Positions 1 to 12,002 of a stretch of 64,000 nt of DNA are shown here, in pieces. The first letter of the stretch is position 1. Each line of letters opens with the position of its first letter. Position numbers and translations under genes: made by a program. The notes beneath the pieces are model-generated. The model saw only the letters and a program-made list of their open reading frames with translations. It was not told the origin of the DNA and did no database searches. The stretch is taken from positions 1,984,001 to 2,048,000 of the forward strand of contig NC_065876.1 of the NCBI RefSeq assembly GCF_933775445.1, written 5' to 3'. This stretch comes from Argentina anserina. Lineage: Eukaryota > Streptophyta > Magnoliopsida > Rosales > Rosaceae.

Positions 1-2279
1 GTTGGTATCTGAGTTCAGCCATTTCTTGAGCCAGATCCTCAGCTTCTTCTTTTGCCTTCAACTTTTCTTCTGCCAGTTCTTCCTATGAGCCATAAGTAAT
101 GTGACATCGAAGTTAGAACCAACAAACAAATTGTTGAAACTCTGTAAGGACAATAACCTATTGAAGGACTTGCTTGAAACCTTGATCTATATACACTTGT
201 GATACCAATGGTGGAGAAAAATGTTTGCAAGATTGTTCAAACAAATTTTGTATTGGACGAAAGATGCCGGTCACTACCATAAATATTCAAACCATACCTT
301 TAGTTGCTTCACAATAAGTTCATATTCGTGTGTCATTTCCTTCATCTTCACCATCAAATTGGTATCTGGTGCCAGTATCATTGCCAATTTGGAAAACAGT
401 GACTCCAAGACTTCTCCACAGGTGCTTCAAAAAATTTCATGATATGTTAAGAAAAGTTGTTTAATACATCTCAAAGATTGAAATATTTTATATCATGCAA
501 GCTGTAACTATTATTGTAAAAAAGAGCCTATTGATAACTAATCCCTTGTAGAAATAATAACATCCCTGTTGATAACCATTCACCCCACCCCCTTTCAAGA
601 AACTATTCCCTAGTAGCAATAAAATTATCTTTTCCAAAAGTAGATCCCACAATATCTTACATGAGTAAAGAGCAATTCCTCTTATTCACCAAGTCGTGAC
701 AAAATTAGATAAATGTCGATGGACTGAAAGTTTATATGTTATTCTGCGAAGGCTGATAGTAATTTTACGTAACAGCGTACCTCGTATCTGTTGAAAATTT
801 GTGCTTTTCCTCTAGCTCACCTAACAATGACTCTAACTTGAATTCAAATCTATCGTTTTCCAGCCACCTTTCAACCCTCTGACAAAAGATCCTAGTATTT
901 GTCTCTGAGGTATCAAGCTTCTCCCTTAGTACCTTATTGTCCATATCTAAGTAATCAGTAGTTTTTCGTGCATCCTGACATTGAATCTCAAGTTCTTGAA
1001 TTAATTCACTCATCCTAGTTTTTTCTCGAACAGTTTCTTCCTGCACCTTCTTAGCTTCAAGGCACTTCTGCTCCAAGGCTAATACATCAAGCTTCATACT
1101 CTCTATTTCACACTGAGACTCTAATGACATGGATGAAACTGACTCCTCCAGTTTCTCTATGCACAAATTTGAATTCTGTAACTCTACTTCTTTGCTTTCT
1201 AATTCTTGCATCAAGAACAAGCACTCTGAATAGGACCTCTTCAGTTCATCCCTTAACCTGTCAACTGTCACCTTTAAATTCTCCATGCCTGCCAATTCCA
1301 ACTCAAGGCTATGTACACGTTCTTCCAGAAGGTTCACTTCAGTGTCCCTCACATTAAGTTGATCTTGAAGGTAATCTGTGACCAACAATTGGAAGGCAAA
1401 AGGATCATGATTAAAATTTTAAACTTTGGCAAAAGATTCACTAGAGATAAACTACAAACTACAAATTTTATTATTATATATACATATATATGTATATGTA
1501 TAATCTTTTTCTCAATGAATAACATATAATTAGATATAATGGGGATTGTTACAAAATAGATAGCATAGTTTACAAAAAAAGCCAAATACTGTCAAATTAG
1601 AGGAACAACTACCTATTTCTTGAGTGCAGTTTTTGAGTTCTTTCTCTAACAGTTGAATCTGTTTCTTGTCTTCTGTGCGGAATTCAGACAATGACTTCAT
1701 ATGTACATCAAGACTCTGAATAAACAAAATATCAAATTAGATACCTTGGGGGAATATAACTTCTTCATAATTGAATGATATTTTTGCATAAGTTTACCCT
1801 GATTAGCCCGAAGCTTTGGGATTGTGATTCTTTCAGCATGTCCTTTTCTTTCTTTAGCTGCATACAGATTAGAAAAAGGCATACATAAGACAGCCACCAT
1901 CACGGTATTAAACAATGTATACAACGTTATTACATAAAAATCATCTGCATTGTGCAAAAAGTCAAAATCCAAATAGCCTTTAGTTTCAGGAACACACACA
2001 ATCCAAATTCTTCTCTTAAGCCATGATACTAAACAAACCAATACGTCGACTAACATAACGAATAGGGACCGCTTGGTTGGATATAGTTCACTGTAAATTG
2101 CAATGCATTCCACTTCATGCTCATAAGTTGAAGAATTTAATGTGAAACATAACCTAGATTTCTTTTCTTTTACTAAAAAGAAAAACAGACCAGACCTCTT
2201 TGCATCTTGTCCCAATCTGTACGAGCTCCTCGATATCGAATGAGTTGTCACTATTGCTGCTGCTGCTGCTGTTCGACAT
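1..2279 (-). CDS. coiled-coil protein, 5' part of gene (runs off left edge)
   Basis: The ATG is at 2279 and begins MSNSSSSSNSDNSFDIEELV, with a CTG/CAG-type run encoding serines. Coding exons read from splice signals are 2196-2279, 1798-1857, 1613-1715, 781-1375, 298-424 and 1-82. Phases agree throughout and give about 350 residues before the window ends. The product is almost entirely heptad-rich, charged (E, K, L, Q) coiled coil with no catalytic motif. A 5'UTR intron is likely: there is a donor after 2520 and a tttcag acceptor just upstream of the ATG, so transcription probably starts near 2.6-2.7 kb. Large coiled-coil proteins of this kind act as scaffolds in cytoskeletal, Golgi or nuclear-envelope contexts, but nothing here tells which. 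I do not recognise the specific family. The stop codon lies outside the window. Confidence 0.8.
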
Positions 2280-2734
2280 CAATGACTTCTGAAACTGAAA
2301 ATACTATCGAATATTAAACCACACAATTGACACAAATGCATTAACTTCTTAATTAACAATCCTCAAACAATATTACAAACCTAAGTAAACTCATAACTGA
2401 AGATTAAGCAATTGGGTATTACATTCTTCTGATTATACTCACCCAATTACAAAACTTGAGCGTTTTTAAGGATACACTCTATCCATAACCCATTTGAAAC
2501 AGGACAGAGAGAGATTCTTACCTGCGATCTGGGTTAAGAAGGGCTTCAGGGCTCTCTGGAAACTGATTCAAAGCTGCAGTTTCGGAGATTTTGAGGGGAG
2601 AGAATTCAAAAATTGTCGGAGAATTCGTTGGTTTCAAGAAAATGATGAAGTTGGGTTTAAGAATGGCCAACGCGACAGAGAGTGGGTCCTTGGAGTTGTT
2701 TTTGAGTTTAGAGCGCTCAACTGGCAAGCCCCTC

Positions 2735-2760
2735 GGGTCGGGTCGGGTCGGGTCGGGTCG
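2735..2760. repeat. (GGGTC)5 minisatellite
   Basis: Five perfect tandem copies of a GC-rich pentamer lie just upstream of the coiled-coil gene's presumed transcription start. The surrounding DNA is AT-rich. Confidence 0.9.
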
Positions 2761-2779
2761 ACAGTGGATATAGTTATTA

Positions 2780-3158
2780 TGTAACTATTTTCTGGTAACA
2801 TAGTAAAAGATGAGAAGCTTTTTCTGTTCTTATTAGGTGAAAAATAATTTTAAACTTTTCCTATCCCCGCTGTTAGGTGAAAATTATGTGCAAACTGCTG
2901 ATAGAATATGTCATCACTCGTGAGGGTGATGTCCTTTGTGTTCTAATTTCATCCATCGAATTTAAAGTCTAAGGCATCACACCATGAAATTTCCGACTAC
3001 AAGTACCAGCAATAAGTTGATACAGCTTAACAATAAGGCCATGGATTCATAATGATGAGAACCATTCATAATGATGACCCTTGGATTACATCATGTCTCT
3101 ACATGCCCCATAAGATCTGTTGAGGATGATAAACCTGAATGTCCCTGTTGTTAGAAGC
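2780..3158. other. intergenic spacer between coiled-coil gene promoter and zinc-finger gene 3' end
   Basis: No coding signal was found. The right part should be the 3'UTR of the minus-strand zinc-finger gene. The left part should be promoter sequence of the coiled-coil gene. Confidence 0.5.
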
Positions 3159-3160
3159 AA

Positions 3161-3800
3161 TTAGACACCGGAACCTGCTTCTAATGCTTGTGTCGCCACC
3201 AGCTTTGCAGCATGCTTCTGACCAGAAAGATGAGAGCTGAAAGCTATCTGGCTGTTGCACACCACATTCCAAATAGTGCACGTCCTAACCTCCCCGGCTG
3301 CTGCTCTTTCACTTATAACTTTTTGCCTTTTGGTTTCCAAGTCCTCTCTCGAAGGAGCCTTTGACAGGGAGACCTTTTCCATCGGACCAATTTGTGGATT
3401 TCTTGCACCTGATGGTACATTTGTAGTCGAGGCACTGCCATCGTTCTTCAACTGTTTGAGTTGATCCAAGTTCCTCTGATGTTTCCTTCCAACTATGTGT
3501 TTGCCATAGGAGTCCTGGCTATTACATATATAAGATCTTGCAATATTCACACCATACACAACTCGGAAACTTGACTCTAGATGGGTCTTTCTTTACAATG
3601 TCAATGGACTTGGATTGGATTGCCAGAGCAGATTTCAACCCAGCCTTCGGTGCTTTAAATTAGGCTAGTTGACAACAGAATTGGAAATAATAACAGTCAA
3701 TATATAATATGTAAACAGTTGAGAAGCACATTTTTTATTAATGAAAAGCATAATGTCAGCATATACATTCAAAATTTGAGCTGGCAGTAAATTGTCAATA

Positions 3801-3854
<54 letters not shown>

Positions 3855-4805
3855 TATAACTGATATAAGCTGCTTTAACTTTTAGACTAATTCCTATGAT
3901 AGTCTCACAGAAAACAAAGAAAACGCTACAACATGCATATCGCCATGGGAACATGTATAAACCTGTACAACAAAAAAGGCAGCATAATACAAGACGAAAA
4001 ACTTGTTAAACTACTTGTATTCACCTGAGCAGCGTGCTTTCTCCCAGCCAAATGCATCCTGTAAACTTCAGGGTTACAGGCAAAGACATTGCACATTTCA
4101 CAAATCTTCGCATAACCCTCTGCCGCATCACTTTTCAAAACCTTTCTTCCCTTTGTCCATAACTTCTCACCGGCAACGACACTTGTATTTTCACACACCA
4201 ATTCCCTGCCCACGCTGCTCGTTGCGCCAGGCAGACTTAAACTGTCTACACCATTGAACATTCCTGGAAAGGATCACTTGTCGTTGCCTATCACATTGCT
4301 TTGCTATGACAAACAGTACTAGAATTATATTACACAGACCGCATACCATTGGTCTGCTGTGGAAAGCTCTCTGCAGTGTTAGGTTGATTTGTCCAGTTGC
4401 TATTCCACACAGGATTGGCAGTTGTGGGCATAACAAGCTTTCATTCAAAGATTTTATTGACTGCAAAAGCCACCCAAACACAAAAAAGTTAACAATTTTC
4501 AAATGCCATGTATCTATTACATTCATGCAATTACTAAAGCAACACGAACAGACTAAGAAAAGGGAATTACGGGCTCATATCGTCGACTTGGTTGAGAACC
4601 AACTGTGTGAGGCTGCATTTGGGTCTTGACCAAATGGAGGTTGAGGTTGGAGTGCAACATGGGTTGATGGGTATGGGACTGGGTCGACTCCAGGTGGGTG
4701 ATCAGACGCTGCCGGAGGGAAATAGGAGAATTGAGGGTTGGGGTCGAAGGTGGTGTTGGGATAATGACAGGTGTAACTGGCGGGGTATTGTGCAGAATTG
4801 AACAT
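3161..4805 (-). pseudogene. U1-type (zf-met) C2H2 zinc-finger gene, apparently decaying
   Basis: Exon 1 (start at 4805, with another in-frame ATG at 4988) encodes a Pro/Gln/Asn-rich segment. Later pieces carry three U1-like fingers of the C-x2-C-x12-H-x5-H type. One finger is intact (CEMCNVFACN...HLAGRKH, about 4022-4105). The next (CEYCKIL...HIVGRKH, about 3480-3550) is broken by what looks like a 4-bp TATA insertion that shifts the frame and creates a stop. In the last (about 3180-3290) the second zinc-binding Cys is Trp (CTIWNVVC). The boundary upstream of the second finger also does not keep phase with the exon before it. Such fingers bind double-stranded or structured RNA, or DNA, in nuclear proteins. 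The pieces are in order and promoter-proximal sequence is preserved, so this may be a recent pseudogene. Unusual splicing or an assembly error could also explain it. Confidence 0.6.
3803..3849. repeat. (GA)n microsatellite
   Basis: About 23 uninterrupted GA units lie in an intron of the zinc-finger gene. Confidence 0.97.
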
Positions 4806-4988
4806 TTGGGTGTGTGAAATTGGAAGAAGCTGGAATCGCTGTTGGGGTTTGGTTTGGTTCTGTTGTGGAATTTTTGCAGAGATTGTTGGAGAGAGGGGTT
4901 TCTGAGCTGACAGTGGGGATGTGGGCTCGAATGGGTTCGGACTTGAAATAAAACCCGGGGTTCTATTAGGCTTTGTTTTATTGCCCAA

Positions 4989-6223
4989 AATAATTGGGCT
5001 TTGTTTTATTCGTCTGCTAATTCTTGAGCTTTTGACACCCTCGGTTAGACTCTCGAGTTCCTATTGAGCGGATCTCCATCCGGTACGGCCGTTACTTTTT
5101 TTTTTTTTCAGAGAGACCATAACCCACTTAAGTATGGCAGTTACTTTTTTATCGTACTATAAGCTATATGCTGTCCTTGTCCATCTCGTTATCTTTTATG
5201 ATTTTATTTCAAATGCGTTTATACATCTAGTTATGATTTTCCGATTTTTTTCGATGTATTTACGACGCGCAATGCACTTTTTGAAATTTCATCTAATATA
5301 ATTATATCGTCTTTCCTTTTGGAAAAAAAAAATAGTACAAATAGGCATATTTTTAAGAATTTGCCTCTCATTCTCTCTTTTCACATATAGATCAAACCTA
5401 TATCTTTTGAGTACATAAATATAGCTACTAGTTTGTTAGCAACCTCAATCTCAGTTTTAAGCTGGGATCTGCAAAGTGAGTTGGGAATGTCGAGAACTCC
5501 TGAGAGAAACATTAGAGAGTTAATAGCGGCTTTACTCCACCTAAAATAAAGTAGGAAACCCCATTTGGAGTTAAATTGAGACCAGTAGAGTTGGCGTGCT
5601 GAAGTGATCACTTATACTTTGTATTGTAGAATTGTAGTGGTCCAATTTCTCTCTTTTGTAAAGGAACCATCATTTTCTATTAAGCTTAGATCTTGGCATA
5701 GACAAGCATAAGCATCACTTGGAAATACTACCGAGTTTGAGAAAGGAAATAAACAAGTGAGATGGGTTGTCATGTTTAATGGTATTATTGGTAGGTGACT
5801 AAACAACCACCTTGAGATTGTTAGCTATCGCAGTTTTTCAACGACTCACTCATTTACCCCAAACAGATTACTTTTCTACATGAAAGAAGTACAATGCTGT
5901 CTTATACCAGAATCCGAAGTTCATGAATTACAGTATTGAAGTTTCGAGGTGAAAGTACAAGTAAAAATGGGATTATCAAAATTTGATGAGGCTTAGCTGT
6001 TTGAAAGCAATCAAGCTAGGCCTCATCAAATTTCCGAAATCTTGAAAGAATGAATGAATCGATATCGAGAAATATGTATCTGTACATCCTCGAATCTTTA
6101 TTGTAAAACCAGTATGAAGTAAGAGTTGCTCTATTGTTTCTTTAACCAGTGGATCGGAGCATACGATATATAAATTTATGCACCAACTTGAAAATAAGTG
6201 TTGGCATGAATAGGGACATTAAC
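4989..6223. other. intergenic region, no gene seen
   Basis: Short open frames here show no domain and poor composition. The right third should contain the 3'UTR of the ZAT-like gene, including the hairpin listed separately. Confidence 0.5.
5979..6033. repeat. 20-bp inverted repeat (hairpin) downstream of the ZAT-like gene
   Basis: Arms 5979-5998 and 6014-6033 are reverse complements with a single mismatch, separated by a 15-nt loop. The hairpin lies about 190-245 bp past the ZAT stop codon and so may be within its 3'UTR. It could be a 3'UTR structural element or the remnant of a small inverted-repeat transposon. Confidence 0.8.
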
Positions 6224-7714
6224 CTATGAAACAAGAGCTTCATAAGGCTTATGGTTGCTTCCTGCCCACCATGGTTTAAAGGCTTGTGCAGGAGCAGTAG
6301 CAGCATGGTTGATACTGCTGTCTTCTTCAACAGGAGCAGGAAGGTTGAGATCAAGAAAGCCTCTAACTTCAGGAGTTGCTGGCTTGGGTATCACTACGTT
6401 TCTCTGGTTGTTCTTACTACTTTCAGCTGAAACACCAATCAAGTGTGATCTCTTGTGACCACCCAATGCCTGACCAGTTGGGAAAACCTTTAAGCAGATT
6501 GGACAAGAGTGCCCCTTACTCTTTGTATTGATGCTCTCAGCTTTTACAACATCTTGATGATGAATGAGATTACTGAGCTTACTGTGATCTGATGCAATTG
6601 GATGATCAATGGAGATGTCTGTGTCAAAATCAGTGGTGTTTTCACTGCTCTCAATCTTAGAAGCAAAGCATCCTTTGATCTTTTTGTGACTAGCTCTATG
6701 GCCTCCTAGAGCTTGGTATGACTTAAAAACCTTGTTGCAAGTACCACACTCATACTTACTCCTCTTAGAAGAATGTTCATAAGAATCTTGAAGCTTTCTC
6801 GTGTTGCTTGAATTGAACTTGTCAGAACCTAATTGAGCTTCAGCTAACTCAATTTTCTCCAGTATCAAACTCTTCTTTGTTTTGTCACTTTTGGAAAAAC
6901 CACCAACGGAAACTTCCTCTTCTAACATCTTCTTCTTTAGTTTCTTCATTTTCAAACTCTCAAGAGCAGCACCGTTGATTTCAGACAACCGATTCATCTT
7001 GAGGGATGATGGATCATCTGAAAACCCTGAATCATTATCAGAAGTACTCTGATCAAGAACAGCAGCATATTTTATGCCACCCCAGTGACCCACATCCCTT
7101 GAGAGCATCAGTAAACACCAAGCAACCTCTTCTTGTTGCTCTTGCTCAATTTCAGTAATAGATGAAGAAGCATTATTATTTACAACAGAGAATTTAGAAG
7201 AAGAGGTTTTAGTAGTAGTGCCCGTGTACCTTGTACTTCTTCTCCTAGATGTTCTGGGTCTTATCCTTGAAGTATTAGTAGTCTCATTTTCAGATTGGCT
7301 GTCCACAACTTTACTGCTAGTCTCAGAATCTTGTTCGTTCTCGAAGCTATTAGTACTCGAGTTTGAGTGAGACTTCCTATGAGCAATCAGATCTTTCCAT
7401 GATTGAAACCCTTTCCCACATTCTCTGCATACCTTATTACCATAAACTAAGGCTTCCTCATTTGAACCTGAAATTCTCCAAGTTTTCTTCGGGTTTTCCC
7501 TGAGGCCATAACCTGCTTGAGGACCAGTTTCCGAACCCATCTCAGTGTAATGGCTAAGAGAGGAGAATTTAACTCTGCTGTTGATGAACTTCTGATCATC
7601 TTTCGAATTGTTGTCGATCAAGTGAGACTTCATGTGACCACCCAGAGATCTACCACAGGGGAAGCTCTTGCCACAAAACTTGCAAGAATACTTGAATTCC
7701 TGATCTTGTTCCAT
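6224..7714 (-). CDS. four-finger C2H2 zinc-finger protein, ZAT1/4/9-like, with EAR repressor motif
   Basis: This is a single-exon gene of 496 residues. It has four C2H2 fingers: the first near residues 9-31 (SLGGH), the second near 93-116 (DLIAH), and the third and fourth (about 322-346 and 403-427) with the plant-specific QALGGH signature. An EAR motif (DLNLPAP) sits near the C-terminus. An acidic/Ser-rich stretch and basic [12 protein letters not shown] patches, likely nuclear localisation, lie in the middle. ZAT-family proteins are nuclear DNA-binding repressors that recruit TOPLESS-type co-repressors through the EAR motif, often in stress and developmental responses. That role is inferred from family membership. 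The initiator ATG ([11 protein letters not shown]) puts finger 1 right at the N-terminus, as is usual for this subgroup. Confidence 0.95.
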   Translation of the reverse strand: MEQDQEFKYSCKFCGKSFPCGRSLGGHMKSHLIDNNSKDDQKFINSRVKFSSLSHYTEMGSETGPQAGYGLRENPKKTWRISGSNEEALVYGNKVCRECGKGFQSWKDLIAHRKSHSNSSTNSFENEQDSETSSKVVDSQSENETTNTSRIRPRTSRRRSTRYTGTTTKTSSSKFSVVNNNASSSITEIEQEQQEEVAWCLLMLSRDVGHWGGIKYAAVLDQSTSDNDSGFSDDPSSLKMNRLSEINGAALESLKMKKLKKKMLEEEVSVGGFSKSDKTKKSLILEKIELAEAQLGSDKFNSSNTRKLQDSYEHSSKRSKYECGTCNKVFKSYQALGGHRASHKKIKGCFASKIESSENTTDFDTDISIDHPIASDHSKLSNLIHHQDVVKAESINTKSKGHSCPICLKVFPTGQALGGHKRSHLIGVSAESSKNNQRNVVIPKPATPEVRGFLDLNLPAPVEEDSSINHAATAPAQAFKPWWAGSNHKPYEALVS

Positions 7715-8487
7715 TGAACTACAAACTTATAATTTAATTCAACAATATAGTAAATACAGAGAGCAACAAACCACAAGCTAGCCAGAGACTTCAAATCCGA
7801 TCACAGTGAAATCTGGGGATTCTCGATCGCATCACACTAAAACAAGCCAAATGCTAATGAAACAGAGCACCCCAGATCAGAGAATATATCAAAGCAAAAA
7901 ACTAAAACTTGGAGTGAAAGAAACTAAAAAAAACAATCAATCTATGAATCACATATTGGTAGTGAATTAGCTAGTAGCAGTTTCTGGTTCAGAAGAATAT
8001 TTAAGTAGAGAAGAGAGCTCAGCATCTTAATTGGGTAGAGTTGAAAATGGAGAAAAAGATGTAAATTTCGAAGAAATCATGAGGTCATTGTTAGCTAGCT
8101 AGCTAGTGATGTGGGACGAAGAAGCCAAATTAAGAAGAGAGAAAAGAGTGAGCGAGCGTTTCTTTCTCTGTCTCTCTCTCTCTCACTCACTACTATTGTG
8201 AGCTTGACTATATTTGGAGGAAGGAGAAATCCATGCATGGAAGCAAAGTTAATAAAAGTAGTGAATGTGAGAGGTAAAAGATGCACGTGTACTCAACTGA
8301 GAATCCTACGCAAAAAACCCTGATCCAGTGGCCAATAATACTTCCTCTCAGGAAAACGAAGAAGAAGAAGATGATGATGATCAAGAACTCAACTCATTCA
8401 CTTTGCTTGCAAAAGTTTAAAGAAACTAGAATGCATCTTCTTCCTTGTAACTATTCTTTCCTTTTGTCTTGTTATTAAGCAAAGAGC
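7715..8487. other. 5' leader and promoter region of the ZAT-like gene
   Basis: No coding frame was found on either strand. It contains a short (CT)n tract (8169-8186) and a GCTA tandem run near 8096-8106. Pyrimidine tracts like this are common near plant transcription starts. Confidence 0.5.
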
Positions 8488-8848
8488 GAACCACGGGGTG
8501 TGGTGTAGTGATTTCTGACCGCGACAACTCTTTGATCAGGGCTTAAATGTGGTATTAGTCAGGAGTTCGATCGTTGGCGAAAACATTACACATTCCACTG
8601 TGTCTGATGTGCCTATTGTAGTGAAAAGTTCGACCGTGTTGGGCCACTAGAGGCATTATTGTGGCCAGGGCGCCCAGGCTGTCTCCATCAGGGATTAATC
8701 TCATGCCGGAGGAATTACCTTCGGTTGTGGGGATACCCTGATATTCCGGTTGTGGACTGACTATGCTCGCGCTCGTAAGAGCCACATGAGACTAGGGGCC
8801 CCCATGTTAGTAGGGTATGGTTCTTCGCCGTGAAATAAAAAAAAAAAA
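8488..8848 (+). mobile_element. SINE-like retroposon, copy 1
   Basis: The element is about 360 bp and ends in an A-run (8837-8848). Near its 5' end are sequences resembling pol III promoter boxes: GTGTAGTGATT (A-box-like) and GAGTTCGATCG (B-box-like). The flanks carry a candidate short target duplication (caaagagc at 8480-8487 and caaagaac at 8849-8856). The same unit recurs in the same orientation at 17.03-17.40 kb, which shows it is a dispersed repeat. The exact 5' end is uncertain. Confidence 0.7.
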
Positions 8849-8859
8849 CAAAGAACTGA

Positions 8860-11667
8860 GTGCAAAGGTTCCACTCTCCGGCCTTTATTCTTTTCCTTTT
8901 TCTTATTCAAAACTATCATTAACATAAAATGTTTGATTTAATTATTCAGTAATGTCAAAGACTCAAATTCGCAATATCAGTTTCAACAATTAGAGTCTTC
9001 GAACATAAATTACCGTTGTTTAGTCGGTTTATTTTTTCTCCTAGAAAGTCTTTACTGGCCGGAGCGACATTGTTATTCTTATATCGAAGTGGTGAATTTT
9101 TTCTGGAAAAATCTGTTAGTTCAACATCCGTATAGAAGAATATTCTTTCCGTTTTTAGAGTAGCCTAGAAATTTGCTTCAGAAACAAATTTGGAGTCTCT
9201 CCACTCTGTTAGTGATCTCTTGGGAGATGAGGCTACTTTATGACCAAAAAATTAAAAAAGCACAAATGGGGGATAAGGTATTTGGGAGCATTTTAAGTTG
9301 TATAGATGAAATAATACAGTAGCCTAGCCAAAGCTGCAATATAGTATTATTAGTTGGTACAGCTATGTCCAGAAATACATTACAATACTTATGTGTTCAG
9401 TAATGATGCTAGCTAGCTTTTCAGCATATTCTGTGCCTCTTGGTCATCTCCATAATTTAATTACTATAATCCCTTAAAGGTTATAAAAGAATCCAACTTT
9501 ACAACAAGAGCCAAAAATGATCAACCTCATCCTGGATGGAATAACTTATGTTGATGTTTTGTTAGACTTTGAAATATGTAGGATTAGAAGCAGTAAGATC
9601 ATAGGTAATTAACCATGATATCTCTAATTAATAAGGTTTTAAGAAGGCCTTTCAAAGCCAATTGGGCAGGTAATTACCACAGGCATATCTGTCACCAACC
9701 CAGTTTTTCTATATGTAACCATGAACCATCACAGTTCTTCCTTTTAAAAGTTATCTCAATTGTGAAATAATTGAAATATTATATCACCTCCTACAGATTG
9801 TGAAGTCAGGAAGCCTCAAGTACTCATTCCCTGAGGCCCAGAAAGAGTTTTCCAACCTAACATGTGAGAAAATGGAAGATTAGTCCCTAGTTGGAAATTC
9901 ACTATTTAAATATGTATTAACAAGGGATTTAACTTTTCTGGGGGCAATTCAGATCTTACATTTATACAATTATACATGAATTCACAGTCTTCAAAAGGGG
10001 CAAACAGCTAGGGTGGATATATATGTACAATGTCCTACTCACAAACCACTAATTCTGAACAAATCCAGGTCCAATTTCTTACAGAGAATTCTTAAGAAAT
10101 TTGGATATTATCATTCGCATTTCGACTATGATATCTAATTATTATAGCCAGTACTGTCACAATGTAAGAGAATCTACTGTATGACTTTCTTCATGAAAAA
10201 GGGCTAATGAAACAGAATTAGCTTAGGCGTGAATTGTTTAGTGTTAATAATTAACTAACACAAAGTATTCTGATTACTTTAAGTATCAGTAACCCCATGA
10301 TACCAGACTAATTAGTTTACAAATAAGTACCAGTACTACTACTACATGATGCATGTCTAGAGTTGTGGGTGCAGCCCTACAACAAAGTCAGAAATTGGGC
10401 AGCAAGCATGGCCAAACACTAACAATGCCGGCCTAGTAATTCATATATAAGCCGGCTTTCGTTGCCTTAATTGCAGTGTTAACGTCTTATTAATTAGAGA
10501 CAACTAATCACACTTGACTGCAAACTCCTCTTTCTCTTTACCCCTTTTGCCGGCTCTTTAGTACAATGTTTAGCTGTAATTAACTTCTGTCATCTGTGAT
10601 TTACACTTCTTTTCTGTTTAGTTTTCTAATAGATTTATACGATGTCATTATATGGATTGAGTGTTACAGACATTTCACGGGTGCATTCTGTACTAGTATT
10701 CTTCTTTGCTTAAAGAACTTGTGCAGCTATACTTATGAAATCTAGGCCTAGTGTATGTACTGTACAGTGCTTTGTTTGTGCCAATAATGCAGTAATTAAT
10801 TAGCCATGCCATTAATAAATGCGATTAAATTCACACTTCGATGATACAATGATCCCTATATGTTTTTAAGACTTTTTTTATATAATTTCAATTTTTGTCA
10901 TGTATATTACGCATAATTTAAATAACTCATCTGATTAATACACAGTTTCAGATATAAAATTACAATGTATAGTAGCCAAAAAGGGTGGAGACCTAGTTTC
11001 TGGTAGCGTACTCTACAATTGTGCAGTATGTGTATCAACACGTAGTATACACAAGTATATGCAAGTGAGATTTATGGTAGCCCAAAGAAAACTTCACTTG
11101 GGAGTCAAGAGAGATATGGCCCTCAAAAAGTGATGCTGAAACAGACTGGTAGACTCCTTCAAATGAAAGAATGGCCACAGATCACTCCTTGTTTCATGCC
11201 ATACCTTGTAATGTGTATAAGAGTGAGTCACTTGGGATAAGAAGATACCCACTTTGGCTTTATGCTTTCCTCAAGCTTCCATACCATCAACGCAAGACCA
11301 AATCTAAAAACCATTATGTGGGAAACATTGAGTTACTTTCATTTTTGGATACATCTGAGCTTTTCCACTTGTTCTACTCTATATATCATCAACTTCTCAT
11401 GTTTCTGAAATTCCCTATTCTGTTACTTTTAGTTAATTTTTCATCAGTCATCAAGTTTAATAGTGTTGAACATGTAATTTTATCAAGCATTTCCATAGTC
11501 AACTTACAAGAAAACTTGGGCTAAACCCACCTACTAGTTTAAACGTGACACTTGGTGGCATGGTGCGGCTATGTGGGAAGATATTCGATCACTAGAATGG
11601 CTTTTGATGAAGGCTTTGATATGATATAGAGGAGGAAAAGGTGAAGTGGGGAATTGTTTAGGTGACT
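8860..11667. other. 2.8-kb gene-poor intergenic region
   Basis: The region is AT-rich with no convincing coding frame. The 117-codon frame at 11171-11524 has no recognisable domain. I saw no tRNA, rRNA or known microRNA sequence. Distal regulatory DNA or an unannotated non-coding transcript cannot be excluded. Confidence 0.5.
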
Positions 11668-11818
11668 AAGGGCATCTCCAATGGAGATGCTAAATAACTT
11701 GTGTCACATTTGAATTTGGCATATGAGGTGTCAAAGTCAAATTTAACAAAATTTTGCTCCAATGAATGTGCTATAATTTGAATATTATTTTAACAATTTG
11801 ACATAGGAAGAGAGAGTA

Positions 11819-11855
<37 letters not shown>

Positions 11856-12002
11856 GAGAAGGAAAGAGAGAATATCAAAGGGAAATAGTAAAAAAATAAA
11901 TGACATGAGTGGTTTGATATGTCAAATTTGACATAGAGAAGCCATTAGCCAAATCCACATATTGTCATATGTGTATGACTATTTGGTTGGAGAAGAGTGC
12001 TT
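11668..12002. mobile_element. degenerate MITE-like element with internal (GA)n
   Basis: The left end reads aagggcatctccaatgg. The right end, reverse-complemented, reads aagcactcttctccaacc, giving an imperfect terminal inverted repeat of about 17 bp. The interior is AT-rich and non-coding, with recurring TTTGACAT-type motifs in both orientations. GGGCATCTCCAA-type ends are typical of plant miniature DNA transposons. No clear target duplication was found. A (GA)n tract occupies 11823-11854. Confidence 0.5.

Noticed and set aside
4306..4629. 107-codon plus-strand frame
   Set aside because: Antisense to zinc-finger gene exons and intron, with no domain.
11171..11524. 117-codon plus-strand frame in the gene-poor region
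   Set aside because: Composition is random-looking (many F, L, I, S), with no domain and no splice partners.
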